From: Vampirovibrio sp.
GTDB taxonomy: Bacteria > Cyanobacteriota > Vampirovibrionia > Vampirovibrionales > JAJTHC01
Direction: 5' to 3'
Length of the DNA stretch: 64,000 bases
NCBI GenBank assembly: GCA_024998755.1
Contig: JACEUU010000003.1
Coordinates: forward strand, 62,001 to 126,000
The notes below the pieces were generated by a model that was not told the DNA's origin, did no database searches, and saw only the letters and a program-made list of their open reading frames with translations. The translations under genes were made by a program, and so were the position numbers. Shown piece by piece: positions 17,236 to 26,093 of the stretch. Position 1 is the stretch's first letter. Every line of letters starts with the position of its first letter.

Positions 17236-19221
17236 CTAAATAGCCTTGGGTGGGTCGGGTAGCGGAGGCATCCCATAATAGCTATCAAAAGGTTTCGGTT
17301 CAACAGGGTGCAAGGCGTAGTAAGCCTTAGCATAATCTGCCCACACCTTCACACAATTACTACTAAACACCCCACGCAACGGTAAATTTCGGGAATGCCC
17401 CATCCACACCACGCCCACCATATCCGGCGTGTACCCCGCAAACCAAATATCTCGAGTTTCATCGGTCGTTCCTGTTTTACCCGCCACCCAACGGCTGGCT
17501 AACCGTGCAGGCTTACCCGTCCCTTCCCGAACCACCGTCTGCAATGCGGAATTTATCATCGCCGCTGCCCAAGGCTCAAACGCTCGTTTGGCTTTCGCAT
17601 CCGGCAAAGGTAAATCTTGCCCTTGGTTGTTTTGCAACCGTAAAATAACCGTTGGCTTCTTGTAGATGCCTTCCCTAGCAAACGTCGCATACGCCGTGGC
17701 TAATTCCAACGGAGACATACCCGAAGAACCCAACAAACTGCTAAAGTTTTCAGAAATAGACGAAGTAATACCCGCTAATTTAGCGGTTTCCAACACGGCT
17801 TTAACACCCACCCGTTGCCCTACTTGAATCGTTGTGGTATTCCTACTTTTCGCCAAGGCATTGCGAATTTTAAGAGGCCCTAGGAAGACGCCATCATAAT
17901 TTTTAGGTCGCCAAGCTGTTGACCCAGACCCATACACCAACGGACGGTCTGAAATGATAGAATCTGGCGTTAACAGCCCTAACCGAAAGCCTGTTAAATA
18001 AACAAACGGCTTAAACGTAGACCCTGGTGCCCGTTGAGCCATCGTAGCAATGTTAAATTGACTTTTTGAATAGTTAGACCCACCCACCATGGCAGCAATG
18101 GTATTTTCCTTTACATCAATAGAAAGCAACGCCGCCTCATCAACCCTAGATCCCTTGGGTGTTTGGGCAACCCCTGTTTTGACTGCTTTTTCAGCGGCTT
18201 GCTGAATGGCTGGGTCTAAACTCGTCATGACCTGTAGCCCACCCCTATGCAACAAATCTTCGCCCAAATAGCTCACCAATTCCTGCCGAACATAATCCAC
18301 AAAAAACGGGAATTGATAAACTGATTTAGCACTATTAAAGACCAACTTTTCGTTATAAGCCTGCTGATATTGAGCATCGGTTATAAACCCATGTGCCTTC
18401 ATTGCAGCCAGCACTGTTTTTTGCCTGCTAATTGCCGCTTCAGGGTACACATACGGGGAAAGCCCCTCAGGGGCTTTCAATAAACCAGCCAACAACGTGG
18501 CTTCAGCAATGGTTAAATCTGCACAAGATTTATTAAAATACACTCTCGCTGCTTTTTCAGCCCCATAAGCATGGTTGCCCCAATAAACAATGTTCAGGTA
18601 CAGCTCCAAAATTCGGGTTTTATCGTACACTTTTTCAATGCGTAACGCCAATAAGGCTTCCGCTAGTTTTCGCCCTAAGCTTCGTTCAGGGGTAAGGTAT
18701 AAGTTTTTTACCAATTGTTGCGTCAGCGTGGAACCACCCTGTACATCGCCCCCCTTAACGTTGGAAGTAATCGCCCGAAGCGTGCCCTTAAAATCCACGC
18801 CCCCATGATGATAAAACCGATTATCTTCAATAGCCATAATAGCCCGCGGTAAATAAGGAGAAATTCTGGCAATGGGCATTACAATGCGGTCTTCATCACC
18901 ACTAATGTTGGCTATCAGCGTGCCGTTACGGTCGTAAATTCGAGTCGTTTCCGTCGGTTTCCAGTTGTGCAATTGGGAAACATTAGGCAATTGGGCGACT
19001 GTTTTCGCCATTAAAAAGCCGATATTAACCGAAAGCATGAACAGAAAAACAACGACCAACGCCAACAGACCCATCTGGGTTAAAAACCGCTGACGCTTCT
19101 GAACCACCTCTAGCTTTACGGGCAAATCCACCGGTAAATCTTGCAAAAATGGCGGGGGTGGCACAAAAACAGACGGGGTATGTTCAGTTTGGGTTGGTGG
19201 TATCTCATTCAAATTCATCAT
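17236..19221 (-). CDS. mrcA: Penicillin-binding protein 1A (bifunctional transglycosylase/transpeptidase)
   Basis: 661 residues. A cytoplasmic tail is followed by one membrane anchor (LLALVVVFLFMLSVNIGFLM). The GT51 glycosyltransferase domain shows EDNRFYHHGGVDFKGTLRA, GGSTLTQQLVKNLYL and RKLAEALLALRIEK. The transpeptidase domain shows SxxK in GSTFKPF, SxN in SRNTTT and KTGTTDETRDIWF. It polymerises and crosslinks peptidoglycan on the outer face of the inner membrane. The start is an ATGATG pair. It is divergent from dnaN. Confidence 0.96.
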   Translation of the reverse strand: MMNLNEIPPTQTEHTPSVFVPPPPFLQDLPVDLPVKLEVVQKRQRFLTQMGLLALVVVFLFMLSVNIGFLMAKTVAQLPNVSQLHNWKPTETTRIYDRNGTLIANISGDEDRIVMPIARISPYLPRAIMAIEDNRFYHHGGVDFKGTLRAITSNVKGGDVQGGSTLTQQLVKNLYLTPERSLGRKLAEALLALRIEKVYDKTRILELYLNIVYWGNHAYGAEKAARVYFNKSCADLTIAEATLLAGLLKAPEGLSPYVYPEAAISRQKTVLAAMKAHGFITDAQYQQAYNEKLVFNSAKSVYQFPFFVDYVRQELVSYLGEDLLHRGGLQVMTSLDPAIQQAAEKAVKTGVAQTPKGSRVDEAALLSIDVKENTIAAMVGGSNYSKSQFNIATMAQRAPGSTFKPFVYLTGFRLGLLTPDSIISDRPLVYGSGSTAWRPKNYDGVFLGPLKIRNALAKSRNTTTIQVGQRVGVKAVLETAKLAGITSSISENFSSLLGSSGMSPLELATAYATFAREGIYKKPTVILRLQNNQGQDLPLPDAKAKRAFEPWAAAMINSALQTVVREGTGKPARLASRWVAGKTGTTDETRDIWFAGYTPDMVGVVWMGHSRNLPLRGVFSSNCVKVWADYAKAYYALHPVEPKPFDSYYGMPPLPDPPKAI

Positions 19222-19366
19222 ATACCCAAAAGTTTACCAAAAAAGAAACACTTGATGAAGTAGCAAAGTTGCGATATGCTATTATTACGTTATTAAACTA
19301 CTTGTTCACGAATTGCCCTTTTTTAGCAATTCTGACGTTCAAACACCATGAGGCTTCTGTTAGTCT

Positions 19367-20503
19367 ATGAAATTTACCGTTCACAGAGACGACTTTTACC
19401 TAGCCGTTAATTCCGTCCAACGTGCCACTGCTACAAGGGTTATTCAGCCTATTTTAGCGAATATTTTAATTGAATGCGAATCAAGCACCGCTCCGCTCAA
19501 GCTTTCAGCTACCGATTTAGATTTTTCCTTACAAACCAGCTTGAACGCTGAAATTAGCATTCCGGGTAGAACGACCCTTTCAGCTAAAAAGTTGTCTGAA
19601 ATTTTAGCCAAGCTCCCCAGCAAAGCAATGGTTCAATTTGAAATTGACCCTGTCGTACAATCTTGCCATATTTCCTGCGGATCTTCCGTATTTGATATGA
19701 GAACCCTGCCTGCTGAAGAATTCCCTTCCATTCCTGTGATAGATTCCACTTCTGCCATTGAATTAAGCCTACCCAAATTGGTGCAGTGCATTAAGCAAAC
19801 CGAATTTGCAGCCTCTAAAACAGATACTAACAACATTTTAGGTGGCGTTTTCTTCAAACTTTCCCCTGATATGTTGGATTTGGTTTCAACCGATGGGTCT
19901 CGGTTGGCTCGGCGGAAGGAATCGTTAGAAGGCTTAACGCTTGCTGAAACCGTTACGGCGATTATTCCTGCTAGAACGTTACAAGAATTTATGAAATTAG
20001 CCCAAACCAATTCCGGTGAACAAACAGATACCGCATTGGTAGCTATTCAAAACGGACAAGTGTTCCTTTCCACCACCCGCTTTAACGCCGTTTCAAGGTT
20101 GTTGGATGGGCAATACCCTCGGTATGAGCAACTAATTCCACGTGAATGTAAGCTTCAAGCCAAAATGAACAGAGCCGCATTAACCGCTGCTTTAGAACGT
20201 ACAGCCGTTATGGCAAACGAACGCACTTCCATTGTAAGAATGACTCTTTCACAAGGGCAATTGGTGTTGGCTGCAGATACCCCTGATGTGGGCAATTCTA
20301 AAGATATGATGCCCATTCATTATGATGCTTCGGAAGATTTAACTATTGCCTTCAACTTCCGGTTTGTGTTAGATGCCCTAAAGGTAATGGATGGCGATGA
20401 CGTGCTGATGGAAACCAATGGTGCGTTAGCCCCTACTTTATTCAAGGATGCAGACACGCCCGACGCTTATTTGTGTTTGGTAATGCCTGTGCAAGTTAAA
20501 TAA
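19367..20503 (+). CDS. dnaN: DNA polymerase III beta subunit (sliding clamp)
   Basis: 378 residues, typical length. The start MKFTVHRDDFYLAVNSVQRAT and the end LCLVMPVQVK are family features, with internal runs KLSEILAKLPSKAMV and LVSTDGSRLARRK. The clamp encircles DNA and tethers the replicase. dnaA is not beside it; it is followed by rpsU, so the usual origin neighbourhood is absent here. The upstream 145 bp are shared with PBP1A and hold the divergent promoters. Confidence 0.97.
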   Translation: MKFTVHRDDFYLAVNSVQRATATRVIQPILANILIECESSTAPLKLSATDLDFSLQTSLNAEISIPGRTTLSAKKLSEILAKLPSKAMVQFEIDPVVQSCHISCGSSVFDMRTLPAEEFPSIPVIDSTSAIELSLPKLVQCIKQTEFAASKTDTNNILGGVFFKLSPDMLDLVSTDGSRLARRKESLEGLTLAETVTAIIPARTLQEFMKLAQTNSGEQTDTALVAIQNGQVFLSTTRFNAVSRLLDGQYPRYEQLIPRECKLQAKMNRAALTAALERTAVMANERTSIVRMTLSQGQLVLAADTPDVGNSKDMMPIHYDASEDLTIAFNFRFVLDALKVMDGDDVLMETNGALAPTLFKDADTPDAYLCLVMPVQVK

Positions 20504-20549
20504 GACTTGCGGAATCGTAACTTTTGCGTTATGCTAAAAAAGCTTATTT

Positions 20550-20591
20550 AAAGAAGCCGTTGTATTACCTTTATGGCTACGGTGCTTCTTT
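20550..20591 (+). promoter_or_regulatory. Leader hairpin between dnaN and rpsU
   Basis: AAAGAAGC ... GCTTCTTT form an 8-bp stem that can extend inwards by CGT/ACG. It lies between dnaN and rpsU and is followed by AGTTTATCTAAAGTTTTTT. It could be a weak dnaN terminator or an rpsU leader structure. Confidence 0.45.
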
Positions 20592-20629
20592 AGTTTATCT
20601 AAAGTTTTTTGGAAGGGGGTGTTCCCTAA

Positions 20630-20812
20630 ATGATGATGACAGCCGAAGTAGAAGTAAATGCTGGTGAAAGTATTGAAAGTGCGTTAAAACGCTTCAAGAA
20701 AAAAATTCAAAAAGCAGGCATTCTTAGCGAAATTAAGCGTCGTGAGCGTTATGAAACGACTGCGATGAAAGCGAAGCGTAAAGCACAATCCGCTAGAAAG
20801 CGTAAACGCTAG
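20630..20812 (+). CDS. rpsU: Small ribosomal subunit protein bS21
   Basis: 60 residues, extremely basic C-terminus (KAKRKAQSARKRKR). The family core is ESIESALKRFKKKIQKAGIL followed by EIKRRERYE. It binds the 30S platform near the 16S 3' end and takes part in initiation. The start is ATGATGATG preceded by GGAAGGGGGTG, so any of three codons could be used. A strong hairpin terminator follows. Confidence 0.95.
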   Translation: MMMTAEVEVNAGESIESALKRFKKKIQKAGILSEIKRRERYETTAMKAKRKAQSARKRKR

Positions 20813-20846
20813 TGGTTAGTGGCTCTAAGCCTACAAATTCAAAAAA

Positions 20847-20888
20847 CAAAACGCAACAGGTAAATAAATACCTGTTGCGTTTTGTTTT
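20847..20888 (+). terminator. Rho-independent terminator after rpsU
   Basis: CAAAACGCAACAGGTA and TACCTGTTGCGTTTTG form a perfect 16-bp stem with a 6-base loop, followed by TTTT. Confidence 0.92.
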
Positions 20889-21057
20889 GGCGACAATACA
20901 CTCAACTAACATCTTTCTATGGTAAATAGAGGATTTTTTCCGTACACCTCCTCATTCTGTAGGCTAGTAGAAAAAAATAAGCTACAATAAGCCTTAAGTT
21001 AAAATCTACCCTATTTATTGATTCACCCTATAAAGCCAACAAGGAGCTTTTCACCCC

Positions 21058-21198
21058 ATGAGCGATTATATCTTCAAACTAAAAAAAGGCGAATTAGAAC
21101 TTGAACTTAAAAGTGATGATGCTCAATTTATTGAAGCCCAAATGGATGCTTGGCGTTCACTGTTATTAACAGCTGCCACCGCACCAGAAGCAGAATAA
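21058..21198 (+). CDS. Small conserved-looking protein, 46 residues
   Basis: ATG at 21058 with AAGGAG at 21041-21046, an 11-base spacing. The product begins MSDYIFKLKKGELELEL, continues SDDAQFIEAQMDAWRSLL, and ends in TAPEAE. It forms two short strands then an amphipathic helix, with balanced charge and a clean coding pattern. It stands alone, with about 170 bases of non-coding DNA before it and 110 after. I do not know a name for the family. Its good ribosome site and composition argue that it is real. Confidence 0.7.
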   Translation: MSDYIFKLKKGELELELKSDDAQFIEAQMDAWRSLLLTAATAPEAE

Positions 21199-21308
21199 GC
21201 TTTTCGTTCCATTCGTTATACCGTTTATTTGAGGTCTCTACGCTATTTGTTTCTAAAGAAAAGATAATAGTACTGTAGCAGAGCCCTTCTTTAGGTTTGT
21301 TTATTTTT

Positions 21309-22958
21309 ATGATGATGTGCCCTTCTTCAACCGAATCAACTAAAAATAGTCCGAATAACACCCCTACACCAATAGGGGTTAAAAAAGCGAAAAAAACACC
21401 CTCTACAACAACGGCTAAAAAACGATATTCACCCAAAAAATACCCCAAGCCCACCCTTGCGGAACTGGCTCTGCTGGTGGGCAGTAAACCTCAAAAAACC
21501 CAAAGCATTGAACCTATAGAAAAACTATTACCCTACGAACTTAAATGGCGTGAAAACGGGGCAGAACTTTGCTTGTATGCAGCTAACCAAACGTTTATAG
21601 CCACACAAATCAGTCGGTTACAAACCTATGTAGTAAAGCCCATGGCACTGCCTGCTTTGGCTCAACCGGTTGACGTACAACCAGAAGCCATTATTTACGA
21701 AACGGAAACCACGGTTGAAGTGCCTAGCTCTCTAAACGAATATACCCCTGTGGAAAAACTATTGGCAGAACAATCCGTTTTAGAAGAGAGTTACCACAAA
21801 CCAACCGCCTTTAACGAACTTTCAGCCTTACTAGGGCTATCTGAAGTGGAAGCACTCGAAAATGAGACACCACACCAAGTGGAAGAAGAAGAAGAAGAAG
21901 ACAATTGCCCTACTTCCGTAGAACTAGAATTTGAAACTCCCATAGAAGCCCAACTAGCAGGCTACCTAGGGGTCAAGTATGCTTCTAAAACCACCATTAG
22001 CATAACGAACAAATCGTCCTCTATCAACACAACTAGCACTCAACCTTTACCTAAAGATAACCCACTACTACCCATAGAAGATTATTTTTCAGACGCATTG
22101 GAAGCCGAACTCGCTCAACAAAAAGCATGGTTAGAATCTGCGTTGGAACGGGAAAAACACAAAGCCTACCCAAGCAATATACCCCATCCAATAAACAAGC
22201 CAGCAACATCAATAAAAGCAGTTGAAGAGGAAGCTATTGAGCCACAAGAGAATGATGTGGATGGTGTTCCCACTGCTATCATTCAGGCTGAAGCTAAAAT
22301 AGGTGCGGAAGAAGTTGTAGCTGAAACCGAAGAAAGCCCACCTTCAGATAACGACCAAAACTTTGCTGCTGTATTAGGTTCACTGATGGAAGATTTTTCC
22401 AGTGAAGAAGAAGAAGCTGTTGAAGAAACACTGCTAATTGAACAGGCAGAAGAGACCGAAGCGGTCATTCAAAGTGATTCTGAAGCAGAAGCGGAAATTG
22501 AAGTAGAAGAAACAGAAGCCATTGATAGTTTTGAAGTGGTTGGCATTTATGCTACTGAAACATCAACCCCAGCAGAAGCAGAGTCTTTATCGGAAAAGGT
22601 AACCTTACCTGCTGTAACACAAGAACATCATACAAGTAACCAGACTGAAGAAATTACCACGTTTAATCAACTACTAAAAATAACTAAACCAGATACTCCC
22701 ATGGATTTTCTGTTGTTGGGGGCTTATTTCTTAAGGCAACAAGAACAAAAAGAAACGTTTTCGTTACGCCAATTGAACCATTTACTTTCTTCTGTTAGCA
22801 AACCGAATGCTAACCACACAGTGCTAGAACTGGCTTTAGCCAAGCATTTTATTACCATGATGCCAGATTTAACAGGCACCGCCACCGCTACGGAATATCA
22901 ACTTTCCAAAACGGGGGAAACGGCTGCTTTGCGGTTATTCCAAACCGTACCAATGTAA
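21309..22958 (+). CDS. Acidic protein of unknown function with C-terminal winged-helix-like domain
   Basis: 549 residues from ATGATGATG at 21309; an earlier TTG in frame is unlikely. The N-terminus is basic (KKRYSPKKYPKPTLAEL), with a short domain to about residue 110. A long, very acidic, low-complexity middle follows (EEEEEED; EEEEAVEETLL). The last 95 residues are compact: MDFLLLGAYFLRQQEQ-x-FSLRQLNHLL, then YQLSKTGETAALRLF. That resembles a winged-helix or tri-helical domain ending in a beta wing. Function unknown. Confidence 0.72.
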   Translation: MMMCPSSTESTKNSPNNTPTPIGVKKAKKTPSTTTAKKRYSPKKYPKPTLAELALLVGSKPQKTQSIEPIEKLLPYELKWRENGAELCLYAANQTFIATQISRLQTYVVKPMALPALAQPVDVQPEAIIYETETTVEVPSSLNEYTPVEKLLAEQSVLEESYHKPTAFNELSALLGLSEVEALENETPHQVEEEEEEDNCPTSVELEFETPIEAQLAGYLGVKYASKTTISITNKSSSINTTSTQPLPKDNPLLPIEDYFSDALEAELAQQKAWLESALEREKHKAYPSNIPHPINKPATSIKAVEEEAIEPQENDVDGVPTAIIQAEAKIGAEEVVAETEESPPSDNDQNFAAVLGSLMEDFSSEEEEAVEETLLIEQAEETEAVIQSDSEAEAEIEVEETEAIDSFEVVGIYATETSTPAEAESLSEKVTLPAVTQEHHTSNQTEEITTFNQLLKITKPDTPMDFLLLGAYFLRQQEQKETFSLRQLNHLLSSVSKPNANHTVLELALAKHFITMMPDLTGTATATEYQLSKTGETAALRLFQTVPM

Positions 22959-22992
22959 ATAGAATACCAATTTCAAGATTAAATAACGTATT

Positions 22993-23214
22993 CTCATCGA
23001 TTTTCGTTCCTAGCTTTAGCTGGAGGGTGTTAAGGGGGTTCTTGTTCGAGAACCCCCTTAACAATCCCCCACGAATTCAGGGGCAAGCCCCTAAAAACCC
23101 CCAAAAAGCCACCCCCCTATTACCACTACGGGTATTGACGGGGGGATGCTCTTTTTGCCCCTCCGGTGGACGGAACGCATCGTCGCAGCAGGGCAAAGGC
23201 GATGGTCGTTCCTA
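22993..23214 (+). repeat. Dispersed structured repeat, copy 2
   Basis: Nearly identical to 1477-1700 in reverse. Contains the perfect stem TTAAGGGGGTTCT / AGAACCCCCTTAA with loop TGTTCG (23030-23061), the AGGGGCAAGCCCCT hairpin, and the conserved 3' part CCTCCGGTGGACGGAACGCA. The flank at 22969 (ATACCAATTTCAAGATTAAA) resembles the ends of the IS630-like MITEs. Confidence 0.85.
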
Positions 23215-23240
23215 CTGATTGGTATGCTTCAATCTTTGAA

Positions 23241-23855
23241 TTAAGTATTACAAGCGTTTTGGGCTTCCAGCAACCCTTTTTCTAAAAAGGTTTCAATACA
23301 CAACACCGTTTTTGCCAAAACATTAGGCAATAATTCTCGTTGTGCTAAAGTGTAAGAGGCTAATACAAAATCTTCTAACGCCACACCCGTAGGTTGAGGT
23401 CCTATGCCCAAGCGAATACGAGGGAAGTTTTGGTTTTGCTGAAAGCATTGAAGCAGGTGCTTCATGCCATTTTGTCCGCCAGCACTGCCTTTCCCCCGAA
23501 TGCGAACCGTTCCCAAGGGCAGGTTAATTTCATCGACAATAACCAAGCACCGTTCAACGGGTAATTGGTACAATTGCCGAAACGGTTCTACACATTGCCC
23601 TGATAAATTCATGTAGGTTAAAGGTTTTAGCAGTAACATCCGCTGGCTACCCAAGGTTAAAACCGCCAATTCAGCCAAGGCTTTTTTTTCCACTTTAAAG
23701 CTAACTTGGTGGGCTTTAGCAAGGGCATCTAACGCTTGAAACCCAATATTATGAGGCGTCTCTGCATACTGCACACCGGGGTTGCCTAAACCTACAACCA
23801 ACCAATCTACTTGAAAGGGTATCTTGCTACCCACTAACTTCATCAACGCGTTCAC
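23241..23855 (-). CDS. pth: Peptidyl-tRNA hydrolase
   Basis: About 200 residues. VVGLGNPGVQYAETPHNIGF holds the catalytic His, LKPLTYMNLSG and IVDEINLPLG hold the other active-site residues, and GKGSAGGQNGMKHL is the substrate loop. It recycles peptidyl-tRNAs released from stalled ribosomes. The start is either the GTG at 23855 or the ATG at 23843. It lies upstream-adjacent to rplI on the same strand but separated by a MITE, so the two are probably transcribed apart. Confidence 0.95.
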   Translation of the reverse strand: MNALMKLVGSKIPFQVDWLVVGLGNPGVQYAETPHNIGFQALDALAKAHQVSFKVEKKALAELAVLTLGSQRMLLLKPLTYMNLSGQCVEPFRQLYQLPVERCLVIVDEINLPLGTVRIRGKGSAGGQNGMKHLLQCFQQNQNFPRIRLGIGPQPTGVALEDFVLASYTLAQRELLPNVLAKTVLCIETFLEKGLLEAQNACNT

Positions 23856-23883
23856 AACCAGCCTGTACCTCTTTAACCCTGTT

Positions 23884-24030
23884 ATACCATTTTCAAATAG
23901 AAATATCGTCAGCGTCTACGTTGTTACCGTCAAGCAAAAAATCCTCAACGTACGTCTCTGTACGCCTGCGGTTTTTTTACTTGCCAGTGCCTAGTATCCA
24001 TCTAACGCTATTCCTATTTGAAAATGGTAT
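23884..24030. mobile_element. MITE-like element with 17-bp perfect terminal inverted repeats
   Basis: ATACCATTTTCAAATAG at 23884-23900 is exactly inverted at 24014-24030 around 113 bp with no coding capacity. Both sides carry TTA-like flanks. The TACCA ends recall the IS630-linked elements further right, but the inner TIR sequence differs. Confidence 0.7.
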
Positions 24031-24084
24031 TAAATAACAAAAATAGGGGTGTCCAAACACACCCCTATCAAAAAAAGCTAAAAC

Positions 24085-24540
24085 TTACTCTGCAGCAGCG
24101 GCAATTTCAATAACCAACGCAGCTTTAACCAAAGTAGATAACCGATATTCAATATCATAAGAACCAATGCGGTTCAAGGCTCTACCAATGGTTAAGTTTT
24201 TACGGTCTAACGTTACGCCAGACTTTTCTTCCAACAACCGAGCCACTTCTTTCGGGGTGATAGTACCAAATAATTTACCATCATCGCCAACAGAAGCTTC
24301 AACTACTAATGGGCTAACGGCTTTTAATTTAGCGGCAATAGCCACATCGGCTTCATAGCGTTTTTGAGCTTGTTGTTTTTGTTGTTCCTGTTGAGCCAAC
24401 AAATTCTTTTTAGCACCGGCAGAAGCGGGAATAGCCAAGTTACGAGGGAACAAATAGTTACGGGCATAACCATCTGCAACGTTTAATAAATCGCCTTGAA
24501 AACCAACGCTTTCTACAGCTTTACTTAAAATAACTTCCAT
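24085..24540 (-). CDS. rplI: Large ribosomal subunit protein bL9
   Basis: 151 residues, usual length. The N-domain is MEVILSKAVESVGFQGDLLNVADGYARNYLFP, the central helix is rich in Gln/Lys/Ala, and the C-domain reads KLFGTITPKEVARLLEE. The ATG at 24540 is the likely start; an upstream TTG in frame adds two residues. rpsR and rpsF, its frequent partners, are not next to it. Confidence 0.95.
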   Translation of the reverse strand: MEVILSKAVESVGFQGDLLNVADGYARNYLFPRNLAIPASAGAKKNLLAQQEQQKQQAQKRYEADVAIAAKLKAVSPLVVEASVGDDGKLFGTITPKEVARLLEEKSGVTLDRKNLTIGRALNRIGSYDIEYRLSTLVKAALVIEIAAAAE

Positions 24541-24746
24541 AATCAATCAAATCTCCAGAGAAGGTGGAATGGGTTTTACATTGCCATGTAAAACCCGCAT
24601 CTTGTTTTAAAATACAGCGAACTAAATGGAATCAACAGTAAAAAACTGTTGCTGAAGCATCCAAGTCTAATTCATACATAAATTCAAGGTATCATAAACC
24701 GAAAAAAATACCAAGAACCTCATTTGCAATATTTTTTCAATAGCAC

Positions 24747-25145
24747 TTGAAAACAGTGCTAAAATACGGCATTGCTTGTCCCTCATTCTTTTTTGGAGAC
24801 CCTCTATTTAATGGGAACATAACAAAATTGGCAGACAACGTATTGAACCACGCTGGCACGTTTAAGCCTAATACCTTTATTGAAAAAGCCCATACTTCTT
24901 GGATGGGGGCAGAACCTAAATTTATTCAGAACGTGGTAGACGATGTTTCAGCCCAACAGGGCGAACAAAAAGCGAAACAGGCAGGCAATATCGCTACGGC
25001 TATTTTCTTAGCGGGGTTTGCGGCTCAGAGCATGGCAATGACGGTTATTTTGACTGGAGCAAATGCTTTAACCAAAAAGCTGGTGGTAAAGGATTTATCC
25101 ACCTTAAAACAGAACACACCAACAACTGAAAGCAATAAAAAATAG
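24747..25145 (+). CDS. Hypothetical protein with one membrane segment
   Basis: 132 residues with a TTG as first possible start; no in-frame ATG exists before residue 53, so the N-terminus is uncertain. The C-terminal half has a hydrophobic helix (ATAIFLAGFAAQSMAMTVIL) followed by a polar tail. No family recognised. The 200 bp upstream (24547-24746) show nothing I can name. Confidence 0.45.
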   Translation: MKTVLKYGIACPSFFFGDPLFNGNITKLADNVLNHAGTFKPNTFIEKAHTSWMGAEPKFIQNVVDDVSAQQGEQKAKQAGNIATAIFLAGFAAQSMAMTVILTGANALTKKLVVKDLSTLKQNTPTTESNKK

Positions 25146-25183
25146 AGCCAGCTTCCCAATCGGGTAACTGACTCTATTTTTTA

Positions 25184-25255
25184 TGCGTCCTCTGAGATTT
25201 GAACTCAGGACCTTTCCCTTAAAAGGGGACTGCTCTACCGCTGAGCTAAGGACGC
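25184..25255 (-). tRNA. tRNA-Lys (TTT)
   Basis: Reverse strand: acceptor GCGTCCT with AGGACGC, D arm GCTC/GAGC, anticodon loop CTTTTAA giving anticodon TTT, T arm CTGAG-TTCAAAT-CTCAG, discriminator A. CCA is not encoded. The outermost anticodon-stem pair (27-43) is mismatched. Confidence 0.93.
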
Positions 25256-25439
25256 ACATTTTGACTTGTTAAAATAAAAACCAGCGAACTACCGAAAGTG
25301 CCATCGGCTGATTAACTTCAACCCCTTTAAGATACTAAGGACAAACCTTAGAGTCAACCCTCCTCTTGCCGTTTCCCCAATTTTTTTCTATGATTGTTAC
25401 ATTAATTGGTTACTGTATGGGGTGTATAAGGAAAATGTA

Positions 25440-26093
25440 ATGGATGTAAAACAAGTGGTAGCAGAGGCAATGAAGTTATCTAAACAAGCCTTGTACCAAC
25501 AATCAGAACAGCTATTAGCAACGGTGTTGGCGGTAGAACCTCATTATCATGAAGCGTTATATTGTCGTGGGTTTAATGCATATCATTCCCAGCAACCGAC
25601 TCAAGCCATTGCATTGTTTACCCAAGCAATACAGCAACAATCAGTCGATTTATATCATTTTATGTTAGGCAATGTGCTGGCGGAACAACAACAACAATAT
25701 CAACAGGCAGAAGAAGAGTATCGGCGTGCGTTGGTATTAAATCCTACGTATGTAGATGCTCATTCTAACCTTGGGGTTGTGTTAAAAAACCAGCATCGGG
25801 AAGATGAAGCCATTGAACAGTATCAGCGTGCCTTGGCGTTAGACCCTAACCACTGTGGTGCCTATTGTAACTTAGGCTTATCGTTAAAAAATCAAGGAAA
25901 AATCTCCGAAGCCATAGCCGCTTATCAACAGGCGTTGGCGTTAAATCCTAACCATGCAACGTCTCATTATAACTTGGGCTTGGCTTACGAGGATATGAGA
26001 GAGTTGGATAAAACCTTGGCGTGTTATTTAACCGTTATTGCATTAAATCCTCGGTATGCCTTAGTATACTTAAATTTGGGCTTGTATATTTAA
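25440..26093 (+). CDS. TPR protein, front half of a split TPR/glycosyltransferase-like gene
   Basis: 217 residues from the ATG at 25440, which has AAGGA upstream. Five or six tetratricopeptide repeats are visible, for example AHSNLGVVLKNQHREDEAIE, AYCNLGLSLKNQGKISEAIA and SHYNLGLAYEDMRELDKTLA. The frame stops at TAA (26091-26093) in the middle of what should be one more repeat. The rest of that repeat and a glycosyltransferase-like domain continue in the -1 frame. The stop overlaps an ATG (TAATG), and a slippery-type AAATTTG lies at 26072-26078. Confidence 0.85.
   Translation: MDVKQVVAEAMKLSKQALYQQSEQLLATVLAVEPHYHEALYCRGFNAYHSQQPTQAIALFTQAIQQQSVDLYHFMLGNVLAEQQQQYQQAEEEYRRALVLNPTYVDAHSNLGVVLKNQHREDEAIEQYQRALALDPNHCGAYCNLGLSLKNQGKISEAIAAYQQALALNPNHATSHYNLGLAYEDMRELDKTLACYLTVIALNPRYALVYLNLGLYI

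Noticed and set aside
19367-20503. dnaN as a marker of the replication origin
   Set aside because: No dnaA, recF or gyrB beside it and no cluster of DnaA boxes seen.
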